Of a DNA stretch of 64,000 bases, positions 1 through 12,075 are shown one piece after another. Numbering within the stretch: position 1 is the first letter of the stretch; each line of letters starts with the position of its first letter. This DNA comes from Sphingomonas sp. ID1715 (GTDB taxonomy: Bacteria; Pseudomonadota; Alphaproteobacteria; Sphingomonadales; Sphingomonadaceae). The stretch covers positions 1 through 64,000 of the forward strand of contig NZ_JABEPR010000004.1 of NCBI RefSeq assembly GCF_013044515.1. The letters run 5' to 3'. Both the position numbers and the translations under genes were made by a program. The notes below the pieces were generated by a model that searched no databases, was not told the origin of the DNA, and was given only the letters and a program-made list of their open reading frames with translations.

Positions 1-322
1 TATGCTCGGCGACGCCGTCGAGCACACGCCCCATGCGCACGGTCGCGCCGGTGCGCGGCACGGACTCGCAGAAGACAGCGGTGCAGTTGGGCCTGGCGAA
101 GATCGCCTGGGCGACATCCCGGCCGACCTTGCGCCGGTCCACATCCCAGGCAGCGACCACGCGAATGTCGCTTGGGCGATAGCCGCCCAGCTCCCAATGC
201 ATCAGCCCGACATGCTCGTTCGCGCCATCACGATAATGCGCCAGCCCCTGCACCAGCGAACTCGCGCAATTGCCCACGCCGACCAGCGCGACGTTGATGC
301 CATGGGGCTCGGGCGACAGCAT
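1..322 (-). CDS. Inositol-3-phosphate synthase, N-terminal part (cut by window edge)
   Basis: The minus strand reads from an ATG at 322 off the left edge (about 107 codons). Residues 10-20 carry VALVGVGNCAS, the Rossmann NAD-binding start typical of prokaryotic myo-inositol-1-phosphate synthases, followed by a V-A-A-W-D-V-D stretch near residue 60, also typical. The enzyme makes inositol-3-phosphate from glucose-6-phosphate with NAD. Its start codon overlaps the stop of the upstream glycosidase (TGATG), so it is probably translated from the same message. The C-terminal part is outside the window, so substrate residues cannot be checked. Confidence 0.82.
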   Translation of the reverse strand, partial: MLSPEPHGINVALVGVGNCASSLVQGLAHYRDGANEHVGLMHWELGGYRPSDIRVVAAWDVDRRKVGRDVAQAIFARPNCTAVFCESVPRTGATVRMGRVLDGVAEH

Positions 323-1326
323 CAGGCGGCGCTCCGTTCGGCGGCGAGACGCTCGTCGCGGTTGAAGTTCAGCGGGTTGAGTTCGGGCTCCTGCCAGTCG
401 GCGAGCGGCACCACCGGTGCGTCGAGCCGCTGGGGCTGAGCGGGCGCATAGCGGTTGATCATCCAGGCGCAGAAGTCAGCGAACGCCTGGGGGTCTTGCG
501 CGGGGCTGGTGTGATGAGGGGCGACGCCCAGATGCTGCGGCGTGAAGCAGAAGGTGACGGTCACGTCGAAGTCGGCGAGTGCTTCCATCTGCCGGTCGAA
601 CCAGTCGATCGCGCCGGGGCGGAAGCTGTCAGCCCAGCTGAGCCCGGTGCGGATGCGGCGGGTGCCGAGCCGCTTCATCCACTGCACCGCCTCGTCGAGC
701 CGCGGATCGTGGAAGTGGAACCATTGCATCAGGCCGACATCGGCGGCGTGCGTCGCATAGGTTTCGAGCGCGGGCTTGGGCGTGCCGTCCTCGCGGATCA
801 GGCCGAGATAGAAGTGGCGGTAATAGGAGGAGCCCTCCGCCTCGCGGTGGCGTGTCTCCGCGCCCCAGCTCTGCGGCAGGTCGAAGAGCGAATACCAGAA
901 AATGCGGGGCACGACGTCCCTGAGCAGCTCGGCGGTGCGCTGGAGGCCGAAGACCTGCACTTCCTCGGCGCCGAACGAGCTGACGCCGACTTCCGTCACC
1001 CACACCGGCTTGTCGGTCACCGCCTTGATCTCGGCGATCTTGTCCGGCCAGGCGCTGAGCGGCCAGAGATTCCAGTCGAGCGGGAAGCCGTGCACGGCGA
1101 CGACGTCGACGCCATCGAGCGCGCCATGATCTTCCATCCGCCGCAGCCAGTGCGGGTCGATCGGCGACATGCCGCCCAAGACCCGCGTCATGGCCGCATT
1201 GACGGAGCGGATGGCTTGGCCGGCGCGGATCACATGGTCGGCGAACTGCGACCAGTCGGGGTCGATCTGGGGGTCCCAATGCGACTTGTTGTTGGGCTCG
1301 TTCCAGATCATTGCGGCTTCGATCAA
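322..1326 (-). CDS. Clan GH-A-like glycosidase (beta-xylosidase-like), apparently circularly permuted
   Basis: This is a 334-residue protein with WNEPNN at residues 8-13 (E10, likely acid/base) and VTEVG near 110-114 (E112, likely nucleophile), the two catalytic signatures of clan GH-A barrels. The part that normally precedes NEP (WFHFHDPR, RTGLSWADSF, then a strand ending CFTPQH) instead lies at residues 200-300, after the nucleophile. I read this as a permuted barrel. The start is TTG at 1326 in a TTGA overlap with the methyltransferase stop, and no ATG lies upstream in this frame before that gene. There is no signal peptide, so it is probably cytoplasmic. The substrate is unknown; the neighbours point to an inositol-containing glycan. 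Confidence 0.72.
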   Translation of the reverse strand: MIEAAMIWNEPNNKSHWDPQIDPDWSQFADHVIRAGQAIRSVNAAMTRVLGGMSPIDPHWLRRMEDHGALDGVDVVAVHGFPLDWNLWPLSAWPDKIAEIKAVTDKPVWVTEVGVSSFGAEEVQVFGLQRTAELLRDVVPRIFWYSLFDLPQSWGAETRHREAEGSSYYRHFYLGLIREDGTPKPALETYATHAADVGLMQWFHFHDPRLDEAVQWMKRLGTRRIRTGLSWADSFRPGAIDWFDRQMEALADFDVTVTFCFTPQHLGVAPHHTSPAQDPQAFADFCAWMINRYAPAQPQRLDAPVVPLADWQEPELNPLNFNRDERLAAERSAA

Positions 1327-2183
1327 CGCGTATTCCCCTTGACTGGATAGACGGCGGCGGGTCCGTATTTGGCGTAAGGTACGGGCGCGACGCGGCAGAG
1401 ATAGACGTCGGCCTCAGGTGTCCTCTCGACGGTGAAGCCCGCGGCGCGAAGCATCGCCATGCTGCAGGCGGCGTTCGGGGCCCACCAATTGGTCCAGTCG
1501 TGCGCGAACTCGCGCTCGATGAAATGGAGCTTGGGATAGCCGGGATCGTCGAAGAAGGCGGGCGGCTCGCCGGTGGCGGGATCGAAAAAGGGGTGATCCG
1601 AGGGCACGTCGAGCACCGCGCCCGATCCCTGCTGCAGCGTCTGGAACAGCATCAGGTCGCCGGCGACATGCTCGCGGATCAGGTCGAGCGCGAGCAGCGG
1701 GTGGCGGAGATGGTAGAGCACGCCCATGAAGATGACGAGGTCGAAGCGTTCGCCGAGCGTCGCTACGTCATAGACGGAAAGCTTGGCGAACTCGACGCCG
1801 GTAAAGCCCAGCGCCTCGGTGGCGAGCCGGGCCTGGGCCAGGTAGCGATCGTCGCTGTCGATGCCGAGCACGCGCTCCGCGCCGCGACGCTTCATCTCGA
1901 CCGAGTAGAAGCCGGCATTGCAGCCGATGTCGAGGACGCTCTTGCCGGTCAGGTCGGCAGGGATCGCATCGGCGAACTGGGCGAATTTGAAGCGCGGATA
2001 GTCGCCGAGAAAATGATCGGGAGCGGTGGCGATGCCGTCGAGATCGATGTTGTGGAACCAGGGTCCGAGCGCTTCGATCCGCTGGCGCAGCGAGGCACTT
2101 CGTGTGTCGGCAAATCTCTCGTCGTCGCGGCTCAACTCTCGCCCCTTTTTTCCGGGACGCTCCGGCGGCTGGATAGCCGCCAT
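1323..2183 (-). CDS. SAM-dependent methyltransferase (resembles TIGR04290 family)
   Basis: A 286-residue class I methyltransferase. SAM motif I is VLDIGCNAGFY at residues 83-93 and is followed by the acidic loop GIDSD. The tail end WTNWWAPN is family-like. It resembles CmoB-type fold proteins and, from memory, the TIGR04290 family that co-occurs with a beta-xylosidase-like protein and inositol-phosphate synthase. It is the first gene of the three-gene minus-strand run, starts with ATG at 2183 and overlaps the glycosidase start by four bases. The methyl acceptor is unknown. Confidence 0.75.
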   Translation of the reverse strand: MAAIQPPERPGKKGRELSRDDERFADTRSASLRQRIEALGPWFHNIDLDGIATAPDHFLGDYPRFKFAQFADAIPADLTGKSVLDIGCNAGFYSVEMKRRGAERVLGIDSDDRYLAQARLATEALGFTGVEFAKLSVYDVATLGERFDLVIFMGVLYHLRHPLLALDLIREHVAGDLMLFQTLQQGSGAVLDVPSDHPFFDPATGEPPAFFDDPGYPKLHFIEREFAHDWTNWWAPNAACSMAMLRAAGFTVERTPEADVYLCRVAPVPYAKYGPAAVYPVKGNTR

Positions 2184-2340
2184 GACACTTCCGGCTGTGG
2201 CTTTCGTTTCGCTAACGAACGGGTTGCAGCGCCGTTCCCTCGGTCAACGCCACCCAGCAACAAAGCTGTGAGCGCGTCATTTTTCAGTGCCTTCGTATCG
2301 GATGTGGAACCAGTGTCGGCGGTGCGACTTGATCCCGCCG

Positions 2341-3234
2341 ATGAGCGATAGAATGGCGCAATGGGTGGCGGTGATGCGGGCGGAGCGCTACGCCGAGGCC
2401 TGGTCGCTCGGCGCGCTGGCTCTGGCCGAGCGCGACCCCGCGACGCGCGACGATCCGTCGCTGCCCTATCATCTGCGCTGGGTGTGGGACGGCACGCCTG
2501 TCGACGGACGGGACGTGCTGGTGCGCTGCTATCACGGGCTCGGCGACACGATCCAGTTCGCCCGCTTCCTGCCGCTGCTCGCGGCCCGCGCGGCTTCGGT
2601 GACCTTGGAGGTGCAGCCGCGCTTGCTGGAGCTGCTGCGGACGCTCGATGCCGGCTTGAGGCTGCACCCGTTCGATCCCGCGCGTCCGCTGCCGCCCGCG
2701 GAAGTCGATCTCGACGTCACCGAACTGGATTTCGCCCTGCGGGCGACGCCCGACTGCGCGCGCCCGCCCTATCTGCGCGCGCCCGCTGCGATCCTGCCGG
2801 CCGGCACGATCGGACTCTGCTACGGAGCGGGGGAGTGGGACGCGGACCGGTCGGTTCCCCCGGCGCACTTCGCCTCGATCTGCCAACGGCGCCCGGTACT
2901 CACGCTCGTGTCGGAGCCGACCGAGTTGGCCGTGCTGAACCTCGCCGGCTGTCCGTTCGACATCGGCGCCACGGCGGCACTGGTCGCCGGCTGCGCGCTG
3001 GTCGTCACCGTCGATACGATGATCGGCCATCTGGCCGGAGCGCTTGGCCGCCCGACCTGGCTGCTGCTGAAGGCGCAGCCGGACTGGCGCTGGAATCCGG
3101 CGCAGGCGTCGAGCCCCTGGTATCCTTCAGTGCGGCAATATGTGCAGCCGCGCGCCGGAGATTGGGAGAGCGTCATTGCCGCGGTGGAGCGCGACCTGGC
3201 GGCGCGTGAAGCGCTTGCGGAGAAGCAGGGATGA
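2341..3234 (+). CDS. GT9-like (heptosyltransferase-type) glycosyltransferase
   Basis: A 297-residue protein from the chosen ATG at 2341 (MSDRMAQW); a GTG at 2287 in frame is possible but gives a Cys-rich tail unlike the family. The pattern VRCYHGLGDTIQFARFLPLL matches the N-terminal entry loop of GT9-like and TPR-linked glycosyltransferases, and VTVDTMIGHLAGALGRPTWLLL is the C-terminal nucleotide-sugar site (D-T-x-x-x-H-L-A-G-A-L-G). It probably adds a sugar to a surface glycan. It is coupled to the next gene by an ATGA overlap. Donor and acceptor are not deducible. Confidence 0.7.
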   Translation: MSDRMAQWVAVMRAERYAEAWSLGALALAERDPATRDDPSLPYHLRWVWDGTPVDGRDVLVRCYHGLGDTIQFARFLPLLAARAASVTLEVQPRLLELLRTLDAGLRLHPFDPARPLPPAEVDLDVTELDFALRATPDCARPPYLRAPAAILPAGTIGLCYGAGEWDADRSVPPAHFASICQRRPVLTLVSEPTELAVLNLAGCPFDIGATAALVAGCALVVTVDTMIGHLAGALGRPTWLLLKAQPDWRWNPAQASSPWYPSVRQYVQPRAGDWESVIAAVERDLAAREALAEKQG

Positions 3235-3656
3235 TCGAAACGCCGCTCGTGCCGGTCTCGTGGGGCGAATTGCTCGACAAGATCACGATCCTCGAGATCA
3301 AGGCCGAGCGGATTGTGAGCGAGACGTCCCGGGCCAATGTCTTGAAGGAACTGAGACTGCTGTCTCGCACCGCGGGCGAGGTGCTGGCACGGTCAAACCT
3401 GCGCCAGCCACTGGACGATCTTCGTGCCGTCAACCGCGACCTTTGGGACATCGAGGACGGGATCCGCGCCGAGGAGGCGAGGGGGCGCTTCGGGCCAGAC
3501 TTCGTCCGGCTTGCCCGCGCGGTCTATATGCGCAATGACGAACGCGCTGCGATCAAGCGGCGGATCAATGCACTGCTCGGCTCAGAGCTGGTCGAAGAGA
3601 AGAGCTATTGGAGCGGCGCGAACGCGCCGTTCATGCTGAGCGGCGAACCTGCCTGA
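3231..3656 (+). CDS. DUF6165 family protein
   Basis: A 141-residue protein starting with PVSWGELLDKITILEIKAERI, the conserved opening of the DUF6165 family, which often sits beside glycosyltransferases. It is largely helical and charged, with no signal peptide or membrane segment. The ATG at 3231 overlaps the glycosyltransferase stop (ATGA), so the two are translationally coupled and probably act together. The biochemical role is unknown. Confidence 0.72.
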   Translation: MIETPLVPVSWGELLDKITILEIKAERIVSETSRANVLKELRLLSRTAGEVLARSNLRQPLDDLRAVNRDLWDIEDGIRAEEARGRFGPDFVRLARAVYMRNDERAAIKRRINALLGSELVEEKSYWSGANAPFMLSGEPA

Positions 3657-3662
3657 AGGGCG

Positions 3663-3691
3663 TTGACCGCGAGGGACTCGAAAGCTATAGC
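3663..3691 (+). promoter_or_regulatory. Probable str operon promoter
   Basis: TTGACC at 3663-3668 and TATAGC at 3686-3691 are separated by 17 bases, a near-consensus sigma-70 pair. It lies just after the DUF6165 stop and leaves a leader of about 175 bases before rpsL. Not tested. Confidence 0.6.
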
Positions 3692-3774
3692 GCCGCCACG
3701 CTCGCGAGGCCGGTTGTGACCCAAGGCTGCTCCTGGACGCGCGGGTAAGCTTGAACATTGTTGGCGCATGAGGG

Positions 3775-3810
3775 GCCGGGGGGCAGATGCCGCCGGGCTC
3801 TTTTGTTTTG
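3775..3810 (+). promoter_or_regulatory. Attenuator-like hairpin in the rpsL leader
   Basis: The arms at 3775-3784 and 3789-3798 pair at 8 of 10 positions around the loop AGAT and are followed by TCTTTTGTTTTG. The shape resembles a weak intrinsic terminator placed between promoter and rpsL, so it could attenuate str transcription. The stem is imperfect. Confidence 0.35.
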
Positions 3811-3873
3811 AATGGTTCGGGCGCTGACAAAGTAACCGCCGGGCTTTCCGGTAACACAAGGTGAAGGGCTTCA

Positions 3874-4245
3874 ATGCCGACGATCAATCAGCTGGTCCGC
3901 AAGGGCCGCGAGCCGCAGAAGGCCAAGTCCAAGGTCCCTGCGATGGAACAGAACCCGCAGAAGCGGGGCGTGTGCACGCGCGTCTATACGACGACGCCGA
4001 AGAAGCCGAACTCGGCGCTACGCAAGGTGGCCAAGGTCCGCCTGACCAATCAGCGCGAGGTCATCAGCTACATTCCGGGCGAAGGCCACAACCTTCAGGA
4101 GCACTCGGTGGTGCTGATCCGCGGCGGCCGCGTGCGCGACTTGCCCGGTGTGCGCTATCACGTGCTGCGCGGCGTGCTCGACACCCAGGGCGTCAAGGAC
4201 CGCAAACAGTCCCGTTCCAAGTACGGCGCAAAGCGTCCGAAGTAA
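3874..4245 (+). CDS. rpsL: Ribosomal protein S12
   Basis: A 123-residue S12 with the diagnostic [10 protein letters not shown] block (K43, K44) and [11 protein letters not shown]12 sits at the decoding centre of the 30S subunit and controls accuracy. The loop that reads [13 protein letters not shown] in E. coli is [13 protein letters not shown] here, so residue 88 is Arg (codon CGC at 4135-4137); K88R (K87R in mature numbering) is a known streptomycin-resistance change in other bacteria. First gene of the str operon, followed 46 bases later by rpsG. Confidence 0.98.
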   Translation: MPTINQLVRKGREPQKAKSKVPAMEQNPQKRGVCTRVYTTTPKKPNSALRKVAKVRLTNQREVISYIPGEGHNLQEHSVVLIRGGRVRDLPGVRYHVLRGVLDTQGVKDRKQSRSKYGAKRPK

Positions 4246-4291
4246 GCTCCGGACACGTTCCGGATTGAGCTGAAGAGAAGGAATACAAGAA

Positions 4292-4762
4292 ATGGCACGT
4301 CGTCGTCGTCCCGAGAAGCGGGAGATCCTGCCTGATCCGGTCTATGGGGATCAGGTCCTGTCCAAGTTCATGAACAACATCATGCTGGACGGCAAGAAGT
4401 CGGTCGCCGAAGCGATCGTCTATTCGGCGCTGGAAACGGTCGAGCAGCGCGCGAAGCGCGAGCCGCTCGGCGTGTTCCATGACGCGCTGAACAACATCAA
4501 GCCGGGCATCGAAGTCCGCAGCCGCCGCGTCGGCGGTGCGACCTATCAGGTGCCGGTCGAGGTGCGTCCCGAGCGCGCCCAGGCGCTCGCGATCCGCTGG
4601 CTGATCACCGCCGCGCGCAACCGCAGCGAGAAGACCATGTCGGGCCGCCTGTCGGGCGAGCTGATGGACGCCGCGCAGAACCGCGGCAACGCCGTCAAGA
4701 AGCGCGAGGACACGCACCGCATGGCCGAAGCGAACCGCGCCTTCAGCCACTACCGCTGGTAA
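4292..4762 (+). CDS. rpsG: Ribosomal protein S7
   Basis: A 156-residue S7 beginning [20 protein letters not shown] and ending with FSHYRW, the usual family length. It nucleates assembly of the 30S head by binding 16S rRNA and contacts tRNA at the E site. In E. coli it also represses translation of its own operon; no matching site was identified here. Second gene of the str operon, 68 bases before fusA. Confidence 0.98.
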   Translation: MARRRRPEKREILPDPVYGDQVLSKFMNNIMLDGKKSVAEAIVYSALETVEQRAKREPLGVFHDALNNIKPGIEVRSRRVGGATYQVPVEVRPERAQALAIRWLITAARNRSEKTMSGRLSGELMDAAQNRGNAVKKREDTHRMAEANRAFSHYRW

Positions 4763-4830
4763 GTTTCGTACCTATATCGTGGGGAGTGGGCGTCCGTGCC
4801 TGCTCCCTACATCGCTAAGGAACCACGATC

Positions 4831-6903
<2,073 letters not shown>

Positions 6904-6982
6904 CTTGAAAACAGCCGCTATGGGGCCGCGTTCTCGCGACTCCTGTGGCAGCGCAGAAACCAACTGAAACGGTAGGAAGACA

Positions 6983-8173
<1,191 letters not shown>

Positions 8174-8192
8174 GCCTTTTCGGCTTGCATCG

Positions 8193-8225
8193 CCGCCCGG
8201 CTCCCCCTAGGGGGCCGGGCGGTTT
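8193..8225 (+). terminator. Hairpin after tuf
   Basis: CCGCCCGG at 8193-8200 pairs with CCGGGCGG at 8215-8222, with an inner CCCCC/GGGGG stem, then only TTT. It is a very stable stem with a short T-run, so termination is likely but may be partial. Confidence 0.65.
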
Positions 8226-8282
8226 GCAATTTATGTAAGCCCGGGTCGAACCGGGCATGGCTCTTTCGCATCGGTAGTGGAC

Positions 8283-8594
<312 letters not shown>

Positions 8595-8612
8595 AGGCGC
8601 CTCTCTCTCGCG

Positions 8613-8698
8613 GAAAAGTGATTCACTTTTCTGTTCCCCGGCGTAGGCCGGGGTCCAGCGGAAACGCTGAACTGGGCACCGGCCTTCGCCGGTGAACA
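8613..8698. repeat. Palindromic multi-hairpin repeat in the rpsJ-rplC gap
   Basis: A palindrome with nine-base arms (8613-8621 / 8623-8631) is followed by three small hairpins: 8636-8653 (CCCCGGC-GTAG-GCCGGGG), 8656-8669 (CAGCG-GAAA-CGCTG) and 8677-8694 (CACCGGC-CTTC-GCCGGTG). TGTTC at 8632-8636 can pair with GAACA at 8694-8698 and close a cloverleaf-like shape. It looks like a dispersed REP-type element of sphingomonad intergenic regions (from general knowledge; copy number not checked). Confidence 0.6.
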
Positions 8699-8809
8699 CG
8701 AACAATGGGATACCGCAGGACGCTTCTTCAAGCGGCCTGGACTGCGTCCCCGCCATTCGCAGCGATGCGGATATCCGGCCCGGGCGGGGGCGTATCGAAC
8801 ATGGGCCGG

Positions 8810-8835
8810 GGCCTCGGGATCACCGAGGCCTTTTT
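8810..8835 (+). terminator. Canonical intrinsic terminator or attenuator between rpsJ and rplC
   Basis: GGCCTCGG (8810-8817), loop GATCA, CCGAGGCC (8823-8830), then TTTTT (8831-8835): a perfect eight-base-pair stem with a U-tract. It lies 58 bases before the rplC start. It would stop or attenuate transcription from rpsJ into the rest of the S10 operon. Confidence 0.75.
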
Positions 8836-8893
8836 CGTTGGCACGCTCCCGAAGCCTCACGGCGACGGAGCCTCTGTTTGGAAGGAACGGATC

Positions 8894-9646
8894 ATGCGCA
8901 CTGGCGTGATCGCAAAGAAGATGGGGATGACCCGCCTGTTCCAGGATGATGGCCGGCACGTGCCGGTGACCGTCCTGCAGCTGGAAAATCTGCAAGTCAT
9001 CGGACGCCGCGAAGCGGATCGCGACGGTTATGTCGCGGTGCAGCTCGGCGCCGGCGCGGCCAAGGCGAAGAACGTTGCCAAGCCGCAGCGCGGCATGTTC
9101 GGCAAGGCGGAAGTCGAGCCGAAGGCGCGCATCGTCGAATTCCGTGTCGCCGAGGACGCGCTCCTCGACGTCGGTGCGGAGATCACCGCGGACCATTTCG
9201 TCGCCGGCCAGCTGGTCGACGTTTCCGGCCACACCCAGGGCAAGGGCTTTGCCGGCGCCATGAAGCGCTGGAACTTCGGCGGTCTGCGCGCGACGCACGG
9301 TGTGTCGGTTTCGCATCGCTCGCACGGTTCGACCGGCAACCGCCAGGATCCGGGCCGCGTGTTCAAGAACAAGAAGATGGCCGGCCATATGGGCGACCGT
9401 CAGCGCACCCAGCAGAATCTGGAAGTGGTCGGCACCGATGTCGAGCGCGGCCTGATCTTCGTGAAGGGCTCGGTGCCGGGTCACAAGGGCACTTGGCTCA
9501 CCGTCAAGGATGCGGTGAAGGTCAGCCGTCACAAGGACGCGCCGTATCCGGCTGCGGTCCGGACCGCCCAGAACAACAATGACGCTCCTGCCGACACGCC
9601 CGCCGAGGCGCCGGCGCAGGACGCCACCGAGAGCCAGGAAGGCTAA
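8894..9646 (+). CDS. rplC: Ribosomal protein L3
   Basis: A 250-residue L3 from the ATG at 8894 ([16 protein letters not shown]) preceded by GGAAGGAA. L3 is one of the first 50S assembly proteins and lies near the peptidyl-transferase centre; the central [23 protein letters not shown] block is conserved. An acidic, proline- and alanine-rich tail of about 25 residues extends the usual C-terminus. An upstream in-frame extension to 8705 runs through the intergenic hairpins and is not real. Confidence 0.97.
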   Translation: MRTGVIAKKMGMTRLFQDDGRHVPVTVLQLENLQVIGRREADRDGYVAVQLGAGAAKAKNVAKPQRGMFGKAEVEPKARIVEFRVAEDALLDVGAEITADHFVAGQLVDVSGHTQGKGFAGAMKRWNFGGLRATHGVSVSHRSHGSTGNRQDPGRVFKNKKMAGHMGDRQRTQQNLEVVGTDVERGLIFVKGSVPGHKGTWLTVKDAVKVSRHKDAPYPAAVRTAQNNNDAPADTPAEAPAQDATESQEG

Positions 9647-9649
9647 GCG

Positions 9650-10276
9650 ATGAAGGTCAAGGTACAGACCCTCGACGCCAAGGGTAACGGCGACATCGAG
9701 CTCAAGGACGAGATTTTCGGCCTCGAGCCCCGCGCCGACATCCTGCACCGCGTCGTCACCTGGCAGCTCGAAAAGCGCCGCGGCACCGCGCGCCCGACCC
9801 GTGAACGGTCGGACGTCGCCCGCACCGGCAAGAAGTTCGGCCGTCAGAAGGGCGGCGGCACTGCCCGTCACGGCGATCGCCGCGCCCCGGTGTTCATCGG
9901 CGGCGGTAAGGCGCACGGCGCCCGTCTCCGCGACTTCAATCCGTCGCTGAACAAGAAGATCCGCGCGCTGGGCCTGAAGATGGCGCTGTCGTCGAAGGCT
10001 CGGGACGGCAAGCTGATCGTCATGGACAGCCTCGCGGTTGCCGAGAACAAGACCAAGACGCTGAAGGGCAACCTGCAGGCGCTGGGCTTTGGCAAGACCG
10101 CGCTGGTGATCGACGGCGACCAGGTCGAGACGAGCTTCGCGCTCGCCGCGGGCAACCTGCGCGAGATCGACGTGCTGCCGGCGATCGGCGCCAATGTTTA
10201 CGACATCCTGAGGGCCGAGACGCTGGTGCTGACCCGCGCGGCCGTCGAGAAGCTGGAGGCCCGCTTCAATGGCTAA
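9650..10276 (+). CDS. rplD: Ribosomal protein L4
   Basis: A 208-residue L4 with the typical extended loop ([27 protein letters not shown]) that lines the exit tunnel. In E. coli L4 represses its own S10 operon by acting on the leader; whether the hairpins upstream of rplC serve that role here is open. It begins 3 bases after rplC and overlaps rplW by 8 bases. Confidence 0.97.
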   Translation: MKVKVQTLDAKGNGDIELKDEIFGLEPRADILHRVVTWQLEKRRGTARPTRERSDVARTGKKFGRQKGGGTARHGDRRAPVFIGGGKAHGARLRDFNPSLNKKIRALGLKMALSSKARDGKLIVMDSLAVAENKTKTLKGNLQALGFGKTALVIDGDQVETSFALAAGNLREIDVLPAIGANVYDILRAETLVLTRAAVEKLEARFNG

Positions 10277-10583
10277 GACCCAGACGGTCGACCCGCGTCA
10301 TTACGACGTGGTGGTTGCGCCGCACATCACTGAAAAGTCGACGCTGCTGTCCGAGCACAACGCCGTTGTGTTCAAGGTCGCGAGCGACGCCACCAAGCCG
10401 CAGATCAAGGCGGCGGTCGAGGCGCTGTGGGGCGTGACCGTCACCGGCGTCAATACGATCACCCAGAAGGGCAAGACCAAGCGCTGGAAGGGCAAGCCCT
10501 ACACGCGGTCGGATGTGAAGAAGGCCGTGGTGACGCTGAAGGACGGCGACACCATCGACGTGACGCAAGGGGTTACCCGGTAA
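10269..10583 (+). CDS. rplW: Ribosomal protein L23
   Basis: A 104-residue L23 ([32 protein letters not shown]). It sits at the tunnel exit and is the docking site for trigger factor and SRP. The start overlaps the end of rplD by 8 bases and the stop overlaps the rplB start (TAATG). Confidence 0.97.
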   Translation: MAKTQTVDPRHYDVVVAPHITEKSTLLSEHNAVVFKVASDATKPQIKAAVEALWGVTVTGVNTITQKGKTKRWKGKPYTRSDVKKAVVTLKDGDTIDVTQGVTR

Positions 10584-11419
10584 TGGCGCTCAAGCAATAT
10601 AACCCGACGAGCCCGGCCCGCCGTGGCCTGATCCTCGTCGACCGCGCGAACCTCTACAAGGGCAAGCCGGTCAAGGCGCTGACCGAAGGCAAGCGCAAGA
10701 GCGGCGGCCGCAACAACAAGGGCCATGTCACTTCGCGTGGCATCGGCGGCGGTCACAAGCAGCGCTATCGCTATGTCGATTTCAAGCGTCGTAAGTGGGA
10801 CATGTCGGCGACGGTCGAGCGGATCGAATATGATCCCAACCGCACCGCCTTCATCGCGCTCGTGAAGTATGAGGATGGCGAGCTCGCCTATATCCTCGCG
10901 CCGCAGCGGCTTGGTGCGGGCGACGTCGTTGTCGCCGGCAAGAAGACCGACGTGAAGCCGGGCAATGCGATGGAGATCGGCCAGGTTCCGGTCGGCACCA
11001 TCGTCCACAATGTCGAGATGAAGCCCGGCAAGGGCGGTCAGATCGCGCGTTCGGCGGGCACCTATGTGCAGGTCGTCGGCCGTGACCGCGGCATGGTGAT
11101 CGTCCGCCTGAACTCGGGCGAGCAGCGCTACATCCGCGGCGAGTGCATGTGCACGGTGGGTGCGGTGTCGAACCCCGACAACGCCAACCAGAACCTTGCC
11201 AAGGCCGGCCGCAACCGGTGGCTGGGCAAGCGCCCGCTGACCCGCGGCGTCGCCAAGAACCCGGTCGACCACCCGCATGGCGGTGGTGAAGGCCGGACCT
11301 CGGGCGGCCGTCACCCGGTCACCCCGTGGGGCAAGCCGACCAAGGGTGCGCGCACCCGTCACAACAAGGCGACGGACAAGATGATTATCCGCAGCCGTCA
11401 CGCGAAGAAGAAGGGTTAA
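10583..11419 (+). CDS. rplB: Ribosomal protein L2
   Basis: A 278-residue L2 starting [16 protein letters not shown] at 10583, inside the rplW stop (TAATG). The conserved C-terminal block [23 protein letters not shown] near the peptidyl-transferase centre is intact. The longer in-frame reading upstream overlaps rplW in another frame and is not used. Confidence 0.98.
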   Translation: MALKQYNPTSPARRGLILVDRANLYKGKPVKALTEGKRKSGGRNNKGHVTSRGIGGGHKQRYRYVDFKRRKWDMSATVERIEYDPNRTAFIALVKYEDGELAYILAPQRLGAGDVVVAGKKTDVKPGNAMEIGQVPVGTIVHNVEMKPGKGGQIARSAGTYVQVVGRDRGMVIVRLNSGEQRYIRGECMCTVGAVSNPDNANQNLAKAGRNRWLGKRPLTRGVAKNPVDHPHGGGEGRTSGGRHPVTPWGKPTKGARTRHNKATDKMIIRSRHAKKKG

Positions 11420-11422
11420 GAG

Positions 11423-11698
11423 ATGACCCGTTCCGTCTGGAAAGGTCCGTTCGTCGAGCTCAGCCTGCTGAAGAAGGCCGAGACCGCGCAGGAGAACAAT
11501 GCGCGTGCGCCGATCAAGACCTGGTCGCGCCGCTCCACGATCCTGCCGCAGTTCGTCGGGCTGACGTTCAACGTCTATAACGGCCGCAAGTTCGTGCCCG
11601 TGTCCGTCAACGAGGACATGGTCGGCATGAAGCTCGGCGAGTTCGCGCCGACCCGCTTCTTCCCGGGTCACGCGGCCGACAAGAAGGGCAAGCGCTAA
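11423..11698 (+). CDS. rpsS: Ribosomal protein S19
   Basis: A 91-residue S19 ([25 protein letters not shown]-type motif as [13 protein letters not shown]). It is a 30S head protein that forms a complex with S13. It starts three bases after rplB and its stop overlaps rplV (TAATG). Confidence 0.97.
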   Translation: MTRSVWKGPFVELSLLKKAETAQENNARAPIKTWSRRSTILPQFVGLTFNVYNGRKFVPVSVNEDMVGMKLGEFAPTRFFPGHAADKKGKR

Positions 11699-12075
11699 TG
11701 GGCAAGCAGGCAGCTCCGCGTCGCGTCGACGACAAGGAAGCGCTGGCGGTTGGCACCACCATCCGTGGCAGCGCGCAGAAGCTCAACCTCGTCGCCGGCC
11801 TGATTCGCGGCAAGAAGGCGGGGGAGGCGATGAGCATCCTCCAGTTTTCGCCCAAGGCGATGGCCGTGGAAGTGCGCAAGGTGCTCGCGTCCGCGATTGC
11901 GAATGCCGAGAACAATCACAATCTCGACGTCGACGCGCTGGTCGTCAAGGAAGCCAGCGTCGGCAAGTCGATCTCGATGAAGCGGTTCGCCACGCGCGCC
12001 CGTGGTCGTTCGACCCGGATCGTGAAGCCGTTCAGCCGTCTTCGCATCGTCGTGCGCGAGCAGGAAGAAGCATAA
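11698..12075 (+). CDS. rplV: Ribosomal protein L22
   Basis: A 125-residue L22 with the usual [23 protein letters not shown] start region and the beta-hairpin segment [20 protein letters not shown] that reaches into the exit tunnel. It overlaps rpsS and rpsC by one base each (TAATG junctions). Confidence 0.97.
   Translation: MGKQAAPRRVDDKEALAVGTTIRGSAQKLNLVAGLIRGKKAGEAMSILQFSPKAMAVEVRKVLASAIANAENNHNLDVDALVVKEASVGKSISMKRFATRARGRSTRIVKPFSRLRIVVREQEEA

Noticed and set aside
8705-8893. N-terminal extension of rplC
   Set aside because: It would translate the intergenic hairpins; L3 begins at [12 protein letters not shown].
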